The notes beneath the pieces were generated by a model that did not search any database, was not told the DNA's origin, and saw nothing but the letters and a program-made list of their open reading frames with translations. DNA of 64,000 bases from NCBI RefSeq assembly GCF_000253115.1, contig NC_014145.1:2976001-3040000 (forward strand), read 5' to 3'. Position numbers and translations under genes: made by a program. This DNA comes from Thiomonas arsenitoxydans (GTDB taxonomy: Bacteria; Pseudomonadota; Gammaproteobacteria; Burkholderiales; Burkholderiaceae_C). This document shows positions 36,338 to 44,842 of this stretch, one piece after another (within the stretch, counting starts at the first letter, position 1; every line of letters starts with the position of its first letter).

Positions 36338-36604
36338 CTAGCGCGCCTGACCGAGACCCGCCACGCGCAACACGGCTTCGTCGACACCGCGCCCGGCGCA
36401 GCAGCCGGCGAGCTGGCCGTCGATGGCGACCGCGGGAACCGAACGCACGCCCAGCGTCTTGGCACGCGCCGCAGCCTTGATGTCGTGCATGTCATGCACG
36501 ACGATGTCGCAAGACGTGCAGGCAACGCGCTTGACCAAAGCCACCACATCTTCGCACACGGCGCAACCGGCGCTGAAGACCTCCACCTGACGTTGTGTTG
36601 CCAT
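36338..36604 (-). CDS. Thioredoxin-fold protein with extra cysteines
   Basis: The 88-aa protein begins VEVFSAGCAVCEDVVALVKR, with a CAVC active site, and has further pairs in VACTSCDIVVHDMHDIKAAA and LAGCCAGRGVDEAVLRVAG. The layout fits a glutaredoxin-like fold with a cis-Pro loop at RSVPAVAIDG. Seven cysteines in 88 residues suggests metal binding as well as thiol exchange. It is the first gene of the operon that includes a MerR-type regulator, a second thioredoxin-like protein and a CcdA-like membrane protein. ATG 36604 is chosen; the longer frame covers the promoter. Confidence 0.7.
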   Translation of the reverse strand: MATQRQVEVFSAGCAVCEDVVALVKRVACTSCDIVVHDMHDIKAAARAKTLGVRSVPAVAIDGQLAGCCAGRGVDEAVLRVAGLGQAR

Positions 36605-36689
36605 GTCAGAACTCCTTCGTTTGAAACACACCCATCTGTCTTGGCATGATCCCCGGGTGAACAAAGACCTGCCGTATCGCGATGGATGC

Positions 36690-36721
36690 ACTCTAGACCT
36701 TGGAGTGAGGTCCAGTGTCAA
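36690..36721 (-). promoter_or_regulatory. MerR-type promoter with 20-base spacer
   Basis: On the minus strand TTGACA (36721-36716) and TAGAGT (36695-36690) are 20 bases apart. The spacer holds a dyad, GACCTC ACTCC AAGGTC. A 20-base spacer is typical of ZntR-type regulation. It lies 86 bases upstream of the first gene of the redox operon. From here to 37070 on the plus side I see no gene; a 136-codon plus-strand frame there has no family features. Confidence 0.68.
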
Positions 36722-37070
36722 GGAATTTTTTGGCATGCTGTTCATCTTCGGGATGACTGCCTTCATTTTCATCACCGATGTGACGGAAACTTTTCGGCCG
36801 ACGTCATCCCATTGCGGCAATTTGGTCAAGGCATGCCACCCTAAAGAGTTTTCACAGAAATTCATCCCTGAATCAAATAGGATCGGTATGCGCTATGGTG
36901 CGTCGCACGCATGGTCGCGGCCGCCTGTGGGACGAGGGCAGCACCGTAGTAGCAGTATGCACACTGAGAACCAATTTTTTCTGGAACTTCGGCAGGTGTG
37001 CAGGACCCTATAGCGATTTGCATGATGACGCTCGCTTATATCCGCTTGCTTTTCTCAATAGCCTGATTGC

Positions 37071-37493
37071 ATGAACGCCTTGCGTGTCGTCCTGCTCACC
37101 GTCCTGCTGGCTTTGCTGCCGCTGCAAGGCTGGGCCGCTATGGGCGATGCCACGACGTTCACGACCATGCTGGGTCACTGCCCAGACGAGCAAGGCCAAG
37201 CATTGATGACGGCGTCGCGCACTGGCATGTCGGCCGCAGACCTGCAACAAGCAAAGCCGCAGCATTACCTCGACGCCTTAGAACGCAGTTGGTCGATGAC
37301 GCCGGATGTCCGCCTGAGTCACCCAGTAGCTGGGCATGCCCTTTGCCCTGTCCCCTGCGGTATCGCGTTGGCGATGGCCTCCACGTCACTCGCTTGGCAC
37401 ATTGTGCAGAGTTCAGCCCCCATGCCGGAATTTCATACACGCCTCGTCGCCAGTGCGGCGCCGGACGCCCCTTATCACCCGCCCAGGGTCTGA
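37071..37493 (+). CDS. Small secreted protein of the copper/thiol module, copy A
   Basis: I do not recognise the family. The 140-aa product has a Sec signal (ALRVVLLTVLLALLPLQGWA) and a short mature part with a CPVPCG motif. It ends in a Pro/Arg tail, PDAPYHPPRV. A second, diverged copy is encoded at 53802-54182 (same signal pattern, a CHVVCG motif and the tail PDASYRPPRA), also just upstream of a TlpA-like gene. The paired context suggests a periplasmic role in copper or thiol handling; that is inference. Confidence 0.55.
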   Translation: MNALRVVLLTVLLALLPLQGWAAMGDATTFTTMLGHCPDEQGQALMTASRTGMSAADLQQAKPQHYLDALERSWSMTPDVRLSHPVAGHALCPVPCGIALAMASTSLAWHIVQSSAPMPEFHTRLVASAAPDAPYHPPRV

Positions 37494-37675
37494 TCACCCC
37501 TCAAAGCCGGTATTCGCCCGGCGCTGCAATAGCAGGTCAATCTGCGAGGTCGCTTTCTGTCCCCGGCTCATCCCAACGACCAGCCTCCGGACCCGGTCCG
37601 AGAGCATCGTTCCGCGATGAAACTGGGCGAACCGATCGCCACAGTCTTCTTGAAAACATCGATCGAGGTGAAATC

Positions 37676-38176
37676 ATGCGTGTGCGTTTCACAATTGCCG
37701 CCATCGTGGCGTTCGTCATGGCCGTCATGGCCTATTTTGTCCTGGCCAGGAAGTCGACTGTCCCGCAGGCGACGTTTGTGCTGCTGTCTGGAAGAACGCT
37801 TTCAACCTCTTCCCTGCGAGGCCAGGTCTATCTGGTGAATTTCTGGGCCACGAGCTGCGCCACCTGCATCAAGGAAATGCCCCAAATGGTCAAGACGTAC
37901 GAGCGATTCAAGGGAAGGAATTTCGAGTTCATCGCGGTGGATATGAGCTATGACCCGCTGCCCTATGTCACCGATTACACCTTGACCCGGCATTTGCCGT
38001 TCGAGGTTGCAAAAGACGTGGACGGCCGTCTGGCTCGCGAGTTTTACGACGTGCGCCTGACTCCGACCACGTTTCTGGTCGATAAGCAAGGGAACATCGT
38101 CAAGCGGATTCTCGGCGAACCCGACTTTCCCGAGCTTGATCGACTGATCCAGCATGAACTGGCTAAAAACGCTTGA
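37676..38176 (+). CDS. TlpA-like membrane-anchored thioredoxin, copy A
   Basis: The 166-aa protein has an N-terminal anchor (TIAAIVAFVMAVMAYFVLAR) and a thioredoxin fold. The active site lies in VNFWATSCATCIKEMPQMVK; the CATC pair replaces the more common CAPC. The cis-Pro loop is TPTTFLVDKQGN. It likely works in the periplasm, reducing or transferring disulfides with the DsbD-like protein encoded directly downstream (the stop at 38176 is 14 bases before that start). The copy at 53195-53698 is closely similar over its whole length. Confidence 0.86.
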   Translation: MRVRFTIAAIVAFVMAVMAYFVLARKSTVPQATFVLLSGRTLSTSSLRGQVYLVNFWATSCATCIKEMPQMVKTYERFKGRNFEFIAVDMSYDPLPYVTDYTLTRHLPFEVAKDVDGRLAREFYDVRLTPTTFLVDKQGNIVKRILGEPDFPELDRLIQHELAKNA

Positions 38177-38190
38177 AAGGACCAAGCCCC

Positions 38191-39363
38191 ATGGACATCT
38201 CGCTCATCCTCGAAGTCCTCCTCGCGCTCGGCGCGGGCGTGTTGCTCAACCTGACGCCATGCGTGCTGCCCATCATTCCAATCAAGGTTCGAGTCATCCT
38301 GCGAGCTGCCGGCGAAAAACCAGCGGCCCGTGCTTTGTCCGCTGGCCTTTTCGCTGCAGGGTCCCTGTTATTTTTCGCACCACTGGGGCTGGCGACAGCT
38401 CTCTTGCATCTTCAGTGGGGCGTGCTGTTCCAGTCGCAGACCGTGCTGACTGGCTTGGTCATCATCCTGCTGGTGCTGGCCGTGATGAATTTCACGGGAC
38501 GCGGATTGCCGATTCCGAGCGCCATCGCAAAAATGGGCGGCGGGCGTTTTGCCGAGCCGCTGATCTCCGGCTTGGTCAGTGCCCTTTTGTCGACGCCCTG
38601 CACCGGCCCCTTGCTGGGTGGGATTCTTGTGTTTGCCCTCACCCGGCCAACCGTCGACATCGTGATGATATTCATCGCGATTGGTCTTGGCATGGCTCTG
38701 CCCTACGCCATTCTGCTTCTGAAGCCCGGACGTCTCGATCGGCTGCCACGTGGAGGGGCTTGGACTGATGTCGTGCGTCAAAGCTTCGGTTGGCTGCTTG
38801 CCGGCGCCGCGATCTTTTTCGCGCAAAGCCTGTTTCCCGCCAGCGTCGACAAGACACTATGGTTCGCATTTCTTGCCGGGGTCATGCTGTGGGTCCTCGC
38901 AACGAGCCTTCGCGCCGCAGATCACGCCTCACGCTGGGCCGCGCCACTTTCGAGCTTGCCCGCACTGGCTTTGGTTTATCTGAGTGCAGGACTCTGGCCG
39001 ACATCCGCGCAAGGCATCCCCTGGCAGCCGCTTGAGGCAACACAGATCGCCGAGATTGCCAATCTGCATCGCCCTGCGCTGGTCGAGTTCACCGCGCAGT
39101 GGTGCCTGAACTGCAGGTTTCTGGAGCAAACCGTCTATGGCGACGCGCGCGTTGTGCAAGCCCTGCGCACCCGCGGTGTCGTTCCCTTGCAGGTCGACCT
39201 GACCCGCCCGAACCCAGAACTGCAAAGTCTCCTTGCCGCCTACGGCGGGGCTGGCCTGCCGTTCGTGGCGATCTTGAATCCACATGGGCGAGAGATCGGC
39301 CATCTTTCCGGACTGTTCTCGGCCGACGCGCTCGTCCGAGGTTTGAATGCCATCCACCCATAA
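38191..39363 (+). CDS. DsbD-like membrane thiol transporter with C-terminal thioredoxin domain, copy A
   Basis: The 390-aa protein has about eight membrane helices with the DsbD-beta pattern: NLTPCVLPIIPIKVRVILR and LSTPCTGPLLGGILVFALTR carry the two conserved Cys that take electrons from cytoplasmic thioredoxin. A periplasmic thioredoxin domain follows, with VEFTAQWCLNCRFLEQTVYG. The N-terminal alpha domain of full DsbD is absent but is encoded separately, starting 10 bases after the stop. The TlpA-like gene just upstream is a probable substrate. Confidence 0.88.
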   Translation: MDISLILEVLLALGAGVLLNLTPCVLPIIPIKVRVILRAAGEKPAARALSAGLFAAGSLLFFAPLGLATALLHLQWGVLFQSQTVLTGLVIILLVLAVMNFTGRGLPIPSAIAKMGGGRFAEPLISGLVSALLSTPCTGPLLGGILVFALTRPTVDIVMIFIAIGLGMALPYAILLLKPGRLDRLPRGGAWTDVVRQSFGWLLAGAAIFFAQSLFPASVDKTLWFAFLAGVMLWVLATSLRAADHASRWAAPLSSLPALALVYLSAGLWPTSAQGIPWQPLEATQIAEIANLHRPALVEFTAQWCLNCRFLEQTVYGDARVVQALRTRGVVPLQVDLTRPNPELQSLLAAYGGAGLPFVAILNPHGREIGHLSGLFSADALVRGLNAIHP

Positions 39364-39373
39364 AGGAATTTCG

Positions 39374-39868
39374 ATGAAGCCAAAACTCCGGCGCATGGCC
39401 GTCGTCTCGCTCATTGCCCTGACCGTCTTGATCGGCGCTGCATTGCTGTTCCATGCCGCGCATCCCGACCCTGGCTTGACCCCGGCTGCCGCCGGCGATC
39501 TGGTCGATTCCTCCGCCAAGGTTCGTGCCAGTGCCGCGATCAATGGCCACAATGCGGTGGTGACGCTGCACATCGACCGAGGCTGGCATGTCTACGCCAA
39601 TCCGCCGTCGGCGCCCTACTTGATTCCTGTCACGGTGGTCGCGCAACGCAGTGGCCGTACGTTAGCGATCCAACCTCTCTATCCACCCGGTCAAGACATC
39701 GGCCTACATATCAACGGCAAGACCATACGGGTCTACGAGAACGGTACACGCATCGCTCTGCCAGGTCTGTCAAGGCTGCGCGATGTCCGCCTACAGGTGC
39801 AAATCCAGGCTTGCGCCGACAAAGGGCTATGCCTTCCACCGGCGACGATCGTTGCGACGACCCAATGA
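39374..39868 (+). CDS. DsbD alpha-domain-like protein, copy A
   Basis: The 164-aa protein has a membrane anchor (MAVVSLIALTVLIGAALLFH) and a DsbD N-terminal (DsbC-type acceptor) domain: VTLHIDRGWHVYANPPSAPY, IQPLYPPGQDI, and the Cys pair in CADKGLCLPP. In the second module (51621-53180) the same domain is fused to the membrane part in one protein. The split here, with genes 10 bases apart, probably still gives one working electron path. Confidence 0.82.
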   Translation: MKPKLRRMAVVSLIALTVLIGAALLFHAAHPDPGLTPAAAGDLVDSSAKVRASAAINGHNAVVTLHIDRGWHVYANPPSAPYLIPVTVVAQRSGRTLAIQPLYPPGQDIGLHINGKTIRVYENGTRIALPGLSRLRDVRLQVQIQACADKGLCLPPATIVATTQ

Positions 39869-39938
39869 TCTCATCGCTTCAGCGCTTTTCCGCCCGTAGA
39901 ACGGGCCCCGTTGCGCGTTTTTCTCACGGAGTTGAACG

Positions 39939-40514
39939 ATGGATGGTCGTGTTTTTCCCTTGCTCGTCGCACTCGCCTGTGCCGGTCTTTCGTCAGGCGT
40001 CCGGGCCGCGAATGCCACCCCGGCAGCGGCGGCAAGTGCGGCGCAACCGTCGTGGACGAACGCCAGGCACGCCTTCACCCTGCAGTTGATGCAGCTCGGC
40101 CCCGACAATGTGCGCGCCTTCTACGAGAACATGGGCTATCCGCCCAAGGCGATCGCCTCCATCGCCCAGGTGTGCGTGTTCGGAACCTCGATCCGGAACA
40201 ACGCCAAGGCACCCATCACGTATGACGTGGCGGACTGGATCGCCGTGACCCCGGATGGCCGGCGGCACCCGCTGATCACCAAGACCCAGTGGCTGCGCCG
40301 CTGGCAGCCCTGGGGCGTGAGTTCGGACTGGTCGATCCTGCCGGCGCGGCAAACCCTGCAGCCCGGGGATTGGGCCCAGGGGTTCACCACCGTCGACTTG
40401 CCGCGCGGCACGCGGTTCAAACTGGTTTATTTCTGGAGAGAGCATGGAACGCAACGCCAAGCCACATTGGCCGGACCGCAATGCGCAGCAGAAGCCCGAC
40501 ATGACCAACACTGA
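39939..40514 (+). CDS. Secreted hypothetical protein in the thiol module
   Basis: I do not recognise the family. The 191-aa product has a signal peptide ending AGLSSGVRAA. The mature part reads PDNVRAFYENMGYPPKAIAS, then GTSIRNNAKAPITYDVADWI and LPRGTRFKLVYFWREHG, a likely beta-rich fold. It follows the DsbD-like genes on the same strand and its end overlaps a broken redoxin gene. Location suggests a periplasmic job tied to copper or sulfur redox. Confidence 0.6.
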   Translation: MDGRVFPLLVALACAGLSSGVRAANATPAAAASAAQPSWTNARHAFTLQLMQLGPDNVRAFYENMGYPPKAIASIAQVCVFGTSIRNNAKAPITYDVADWIAVTPDGRRHPLITKTQWLRRWQPWGVSSDWSILPARQTLQPGDWAQGFTTVDLPRGTRFKLVYFWREHGTQRQATLAGPQCAAEARHDQH

Positions 40515-40828
40515 ACGTCGCCGGATGCTGTCCTGGCTCGGCGGCGCCGGGCTGCTGGCCATCGGCAGCGCCGCGCGCGCCGCCGACCCGGTGCAGGACC
40601 ATGCGCTCGCGGTGCAATGTGTTCGCGTATATGGCGCAGCTCAACCCCTCGCCCACCTTCCCGGTGTTGCTGGACCAGCATAGCCAGGTGGCGCATGCGT
40701 TCGGCGTGATGGACATTCCGACGACCTATCTGATCGACAAGCAGGGCCTGATCGTCCGGCAGGCCGTCGGCGGCCGGGATTACGACAGCCCCGCGATTCG
40801 GCAAACCATCGAGGCCCTGATGCGCTGA
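40501..40828 (+). pseudogene. Tat-exported TlpA-like redoxin, internally deleted
   Basis: ATG 40501 starts a Tat signal (MTNTERRRMLSWLGGAGLLA). After ARAADPVQDHALA the frame is lost. In the next frame the C-terminal part of a TlpA-like protein follows: NPSPTFPVLLDQHSQVAHAF and GVMDIPTTYLIDKQGLIVRQ. The CxxC active site and about 80 residues between the two parts are missing. The break is near 40605. The protein cannot work as a thiol oxidoreductase. Confidence 0.65.
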
Positions 40829-40850
40829 ACGCGCGTCGGATCCGGGGCGC

Positions 40851-40950
40851 TCAGGCCACGGTGAACTGGCCCATCATGCCGCTCGCGATGATCGAGCCCA
40901 TCATGCCTTGCAGGCTGATGTGCCGGACGGAGGCATCCGGCCGCAGCGTC
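40851..40950 (-). pseudogene. Possible cupredoxin C-terminal remnant
   Basis: The minus strand ends with HISLQGMMGSIIASGMMGQF and TVA before a stop. Gly-Met-Met repeats after a His resemble the copper-site end of cupredoxins, but the upstream part is not recognisable. The rest of the gap (40829-41098) holds no gene that I can see. Confidence 0.3.
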
Positions 40951-41098
40951 GGGATGGAGGCGATTTTCGCGGGCAATCGGCTCCGCTTTGCGGCGGGGGT
41001 CACGGCACGGTGCGGTAGAGGTCGACACTTGAGCAAGATTTTTGAGAACGCCAAGCCGCTGTTGCAGAGTGCTACCCCTGCCACTTCGTGTGGAACGC

Positions 41099-41752
41099 TT
41101 ACTCCACCAGAATCTTGCCTACCATGCCAGCTTCCATATGCCCGGGCATCGTGCAGGCGAAGTCGACGGTCCCGGGCTTGCCGAAGCGCCAGATCAACTC
41201 ACCCTTGCCTCCAGGCGGTACGGCGACCATATTGGGCTCGGCTCCATCGGGCATATCAGGCATGGCCGCCATCATCTTTTCGTGCTCCTTGAGCTCGGCC
41301 ATACTCCCGATCGTCATCTCGTGCTTGATCTGACCACGGTTGATCAAAACAAACCGAATCGTTTGTCCTGGCTGCACATGGATAACGTCCGGCGTAAAAC
41401 GCATCGAGTCGTCCATCGTGATTTCCACGTTTTGGGTGGCGACCGTTGCTTTACCAGGATTGCCGGTGGAAGATGCGTCGGCGTCCGCGTCGGCATGAAC
41501 CGATGCGTGGGGGGCAGAGGCCGCATTTGTGGCAACCACTGACATGTCCATGCCTTGCATGTTCATACCTTGCATATTCATGCCCTTCATGGCACCAGGC
41601 ATTGCGGCAGCCTCGGAGGACACGCTTGCGCCACTCTTCGGCATGGCCTCGTCTGACCGATTCTCGACTCCAGACGCGTTCGTGGCGGCAAGTGCAATTA
41701 CAGGCCATGCGCCAAGCAGAAGCATGGACAGCCGGATTTTCTTCATCTTCAT
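41099..41752 (-). CDS. Cupredoxin-family copper protein with Met-rich linker
   Basis: The 217-aa protein has a signal peptide (RLSMLLLGAWPVIALA), then a Met-rich linker (MKGMNMQGMNMQGMDM) that could bind Cu(I). The C-terminal cupredoxin domain contains MDDSMRFTPDVIHVQPGQTI, a His in IKHEMTIGSM, and the copper loop FACTMPGHMEAGMVGKILV. It is the last gene of the copA-copB operon on this strand. A broken paralog lies at 57726-58060. Confidence 0.85.
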   Translation of the reverse strand: MKMKKIRLSMLLLGAWPVIALAATNASGVENRSDEAMPKSGASVSSEAAAMPGAMKGMNMQGMNMQGMDMSVVATNAASAPHASVHADADADASSTGNPGKATVATQNVEITMDDSMRFTPDVIHVQPGQTIRFVLINRGQIKHEMTIGSMAELKEHEKMMAAMPDMPDGAEPNMVAVPPGGKGELIWRFGKPGTVDFACTMPGHMEAGMVGKILVE

Positions 41753-41809
41753 ATGGATCCTTTCATCAGCCTTAAAAGTACAGCAGCGAATCCGTTGAAA
41801 ACCAACGGG

Positions 41810-42925
41810 TCAGAACCAGAACCGCAAACCAGCGACGATGGCCGTCTGGCGTGTCCTTTCGCCGGCGATGCGAGCGAAGTCCGCGCTGCGGCCAAATTTC
41901 CCGCTCCATTCCACGCCGACATAGGGCGCAAACTGGCGCGTGAATTCGTAGCGAAGACGCAATCCGGCGGTTGCGTCCGAGACCCCACTTCCGATTTGGC
42001 GTGCGGGGTCATCCTTGCCGTACAGGTTGGCTTCGATGCGCGGTTGCAGCACGACGCGCTGTGTGATCAACAAGTCGTAACTCGTCGCCAGACGCAGCGC
42101 GCTACGTCCCTCGTTGCCCAAATAGCCTGTGGCCTCGACATCGAACCAATAGGGCGCCAGGCCCTGCACCCCGAACGCCAGCCAGTTGCGGTCGGGCCCG
42201 GAGCCGTTGTCGTGACGCACGCCGACCTGCGTGTCCCAGAACGCGGCAACCGCGTGATCCCAGAGAAGCTCGGTTCGGGCGTCCTGCAGGCGTCCTTGTG
42301 AGACGTCGCCCTCGGCCTTGATCATCAGGCGGTTGAAATCACGGCCGAACCAGGCCTGCACGTCATAGGCTGTCCAGTTGCCGTCGCGCGTATAGGCGCG
42401 CTCTAGGCGATCGACCAGCACCGAGCCGAAATTCTCCTGGTCCGCAAGGCGCGGCGGCTTGACTCCAGGCGGGATAAAAGGCCCGGTCGTCAGCGTGTAG
42501 CCACCGGAGTACGCATCGGCGCTGCGCGGTTGGTTGGGAGCCGCCCCTTTCATGTTCCCGTCAGCCGTCGCCTGCGTGGCCGCGCCCGTCCCTTGCATCT
42601 GCATCCCCGGCATGTCCATGCCTTTCATGTCATTCGGCGCTGCGGCGGGCTTTGAAGAGGGCGTGGGAGTTGCCTTTGACGAAGACGGGGTGGTTGCATC
42701 CATTCCCTGCATGTTCATGCCGCCCATGTCGCCAGACATTGGAGGTTCCTTCGTCGGCGAAGTGGGACGATCGGCCGGGGTGGAAGCCGAAGCAGCAGGA
42801 GCTCCCATCCCTGGCATGCTCATCCCTGGCATGTCCATGCTTTGCGCCCAGACCGGCGCGATCGCCAGTCCGGCGATCGCCAATGCCAGAGCTTTGTTGA
42901 CGTGTTGCAGTCTCATTGATTTCAT
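41810..42925 (-). CDS. copB: Outer-membrane copper resistance protein CopB
   Basis: The 371-aa protein has a signal peptide and a Met-rich N-terminal region with repeats such as MDMPGMSMPGMG and MGGMNMQGMD, typical copper-binding stretches. The C-terminal domain is a beta-barrel of the CopB family: LVDRLERAYTRDGNWTAYDV, WFGRDFNRLMIKAEGDVSQG, and the aromatic end AIVAGLRFWF. It lies between copA and the cupredoxin gene. It probably binds copper at the outer membrane; transport by CopB has not been proven. Confidence 0.92.
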   Translation of the reverse strand: MKSMRLQHVNKALALAIAGLAIAPVWAQSMDMPGMSMPGMGAPAASASTPADRPTSPTKEPPMSGDMGGMNMQGMDATTPSSSKATPTPSSKPAAAPNDMKGMDMPGMQMQGTGAATQATADGNMKGAAPNQPRSADAYSGGYTLTTGPFIPPGVKPPRLADQENFGSVLVDRLERAYTRDGNWTAYDVQAWFGRDFNRLMIKAEGDVSQGRLQDARTELLWDHAVAAFWDTQVGVRHDNGSGPDRNWLAFGVQGLAPYWFDVEATGYLGNEGRSALRLATSYDLLITQRVVLQPRIEANLYGKDDPARQIGSGVSDATAGLRLRYEFTRQFAPYVGVEWSGKFGRSADFARIAGERTRQTAIVAGLRFWF

Positions 42926-42943
42926 CTCCTATTGCCGCGGTGG

Positions 42944-44665
42944 TCACGACACCAGAATCTCGCGGAACATCCCCGCATCCATGTGCATCATCAGATGGCA
43001 GTGCCAGGCCCAACGCCCCAGCGCGTCGGCGCTGACGCGATAGCTGACCTGCTGCGCCGGCTGGACCGGGATGGTGTGGCGGCGCACCTGGAATTGGCCA
43101 TCCGGACTCTCCAGTTCGCTCCACATGCCGTGCATGTGCATCGGGTGGGTCATCATCGTGTCGTTCACCAACACCATGCGCAGGCGCTCGCCATAGCGGA
43201 AATGCACCGGTGTCGACTCCCCGAACGGCACGCCGTCGAACGACCAGGTGTAGCGCTCCATGTTGCCCGTCAGATGCATCTCGATCGTGCGACCTGGCGC
43301 ACGCGGATCGATCGGGCCGCCGATCGTGTGCAGATCAGCAAGAGTCAGCACGCGTCTGCCGTTGTTGCGCAGGCCCACACCGGGATCGTCCAGATTGGTC
43401 CGTGGGTGATCGACGCGGGCGTCGACGCCGGGACCGTACTCGGTCTGTGCGTGTCGCACGGCGGGGCCCGTGTCCATGCTCATCCCCCCCATGTCCATTC
43501 CTGGCATCGAGCTCATGTCGTTGCCCATCATGTCGGCCATGGTCAGTTGCTGGCGGGGGTCCAGCGGCGGAACGGGCGCGGCGAGACCCGGGCGTGCAGC
43601 CAGCGTGCCGCGCGCATAACCAGTGCGGTCCATCGATTGTGCGAAGATGATGTAGGCCGAGTTTTGCGGGCGCACCAGCACGTCGTAGGTTTCCCCGGGA
43701 CCGAAGCGGAACTCGTCCACGCTGACCGGTTCCACATCCTGCCCATCGGCCGCCACCACGGTGAGCTTCAGGCCAGGGACGCGCACGTCGTAAAACGTGT
43801 TGCCCGCGCCGTTGATGAAGCGCAGCCTGGCGGGCTTGCCCGGCACGATGGGCGCCGACCAGTTGCCCGCCGGGGTGACGCCGTTCATCAGGTAGGTGAG
43901 CGTCGCGCCCGAAAGATCCGAGAGGTCGTTCGGACTCATGCGCATCTGCTCCCACATCGCGCGCTTGTCGAGTGCCGCACGCAGTCCCTCGCGGGAGACA
44001 TCGCGAAAGAAGTCCACCGCCGTCGGCTCATGGTAGTTGTCAAAACCGCTGTCGTCCTTGAGCTTGGCCAGGACGCGCATCGGGTCTTCGTCCATCCAGT
44101 CGGACAACAGCACCACATGATCGGTCTCGGCGTGTATGGTCTTGCCATGCGCGGGCTCGATGATGATGGCGCCGTACATGCCGGTTTGCTCCTGCATGCC
44201 CGAGTGCGAGTGGTACCAGTAGGTGCCGGCCTGCTGAACCTTGAAGTGATAAACGAAGGTCTCGCCGGGCGCGATGCCCTTGAAGCTCATTCCAGGCACG
44301 CCATCCATCTGAAAGGGCACGAGCATGCCGTGCCAGTGGATCGACGTCGAGCGGCTCATACGGTTGGTCACACGAATCGTCACCGTGTCGCCTTCCTTCC
44401 AACGCAGCGTCGGCCCTGGAATCGATCCGTTGATCGTCGTCGCGACCCGAGGTTTTCCGGTGAAATTGACCGGTGTCTCGGCCACCACCAGATCGAATTC
44501 GCGACCCCGCAGATCTGGGGCCGTCCCGGTTGCGGTGGGCGCCGTTTGCGCGCGCGCCGCCCACGGGGCCAGCCCCAGCATGACGCCGCCAGCAGCGAAC
44601 CCTTGCACGAAGCGCCGCCGTTGAACATGGACACCTTCTGGTCGGATGAGGAGGTTGCGTTGCAT
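42944..44665 (-). CDS. copA: Periplasmic multicopper oxidase CopA
   Basis: The 573-aa protein has a Tat signal (VQRRRFVQGFAAGGVMLGLA) for export in folded form. The copper sites are all present: STSIHWHGMLVPFQ, YHSHSGMQEQTGMYG, HPMHMHGMWSELE and AWHCHLMMHMDAGMFREIL. A Met-rich segment (MMGNDMSSMPGMDMGGMSMD) is typical of copper-resistance CopA. It oxidises Cu(I) and sequesters copper in the periplasm. It is the first gene of copA-copB-cupredoxin, divergent from copRS, with a CopR-like box between. Confidence 0.95.
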   Translation of the reverse strand: MQRNLLIRPEGVHVQRRRFVQGFAAGGVMLGLAPWAARAQTAPTATGTAPDLRGREFDLVVAETPVNFTGKPRVATTINGSIPGPTLRWKEGDTVTIRVTNRMSRSTSIHWHGMLVPFQMDGVPGMSFKGIAPGETFVYHFKVQQAGTYWYHSHSGMQEQTGMYGAIIIEPAHGKTIHAETDHVVLLSDWMDEDPMRVLAKLKDDSGFDNYHEPTAVDFFRDVSREGLRAALDKRAMWEQMRMSPNDLSDLSGATLTYLMNGVTPAGNWSAPIVPGKPARLRFINGAGNTFYDVRVPGLKLTVVAADGQDVEPVSVDEFRFGPGETYDVLVRPQNSAYIIFAQSMDRTGYARGTLAARPGLAAPVPPLDPRQQLTMADMMGNDMSSMPGMDMGGMSMDTGPAVRHAQTEYGPGVDARVDHPRTNLDDPGVGLRNNGRRVLTLADLHTIGGPIDPRAPGRTIEMHLTGNMERYTWSFDGVPFGESTPVHFRYGERLRMVLVNDTMMTHPMHMHGMWSELESPDGQFQVRRHTIPVQPAQQVSYRVSADALGRWAWHCHLMMHMDAGMFREILVS

Positions 44666-44728
44666 GGTTTCGGCTGCTCCTGTTCAATGGAAAAATTTGA
44701 ATGTGAAGTGTAGACAGGGTGTGCTTTC

Positions 44729-44762
44729 ACGCAGATGACCACGGCATTACATTGATGTCATC
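44729..44762. promoter_or_regulatory. CopR box 1, copA/copR intergenic
   Basis: CATTACATTGATGTCATC at 44745-44762 is an inverted repeat with half-sites 6 bases apart. It is preceded by GCAGATGACC (44731-44740). Nearly the same pattern appears at 50591-50625, upstream of the copper ATPase. It lies between divergent copA and copR, as expected for a box read in both directions. Confidence 0.72.
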
Positions 44763-44842
44763 GTCCTGTCATGGTCGCGGCAGATTCGGCGGACTACATT
44801 GAGAGCATGCCTCGGTCTTGGGGCGCCGGCGAGGTAACGCAG

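Noticed and set aside
36603..37013. A 136-codon plus-strand frame upstream of the small secreted protein
   Set aside because: Overlaps the MerR-type promoter and has no signal, domain or ribosome site.
42520..42860. Repeated short units such as MDMPGM and MNMQGM, which at DNA level look like a small repeat array
   Set aside because: They encode the Met-rich copper-binding linker of CopB and the cupredoxin; not a CRISPR or satellite.
42932..44713. A 593-codon plus-strand frame opposite copA
   Set aside because: His/Arg-rich antisense of the multicopper oxidase; no start site or domain.
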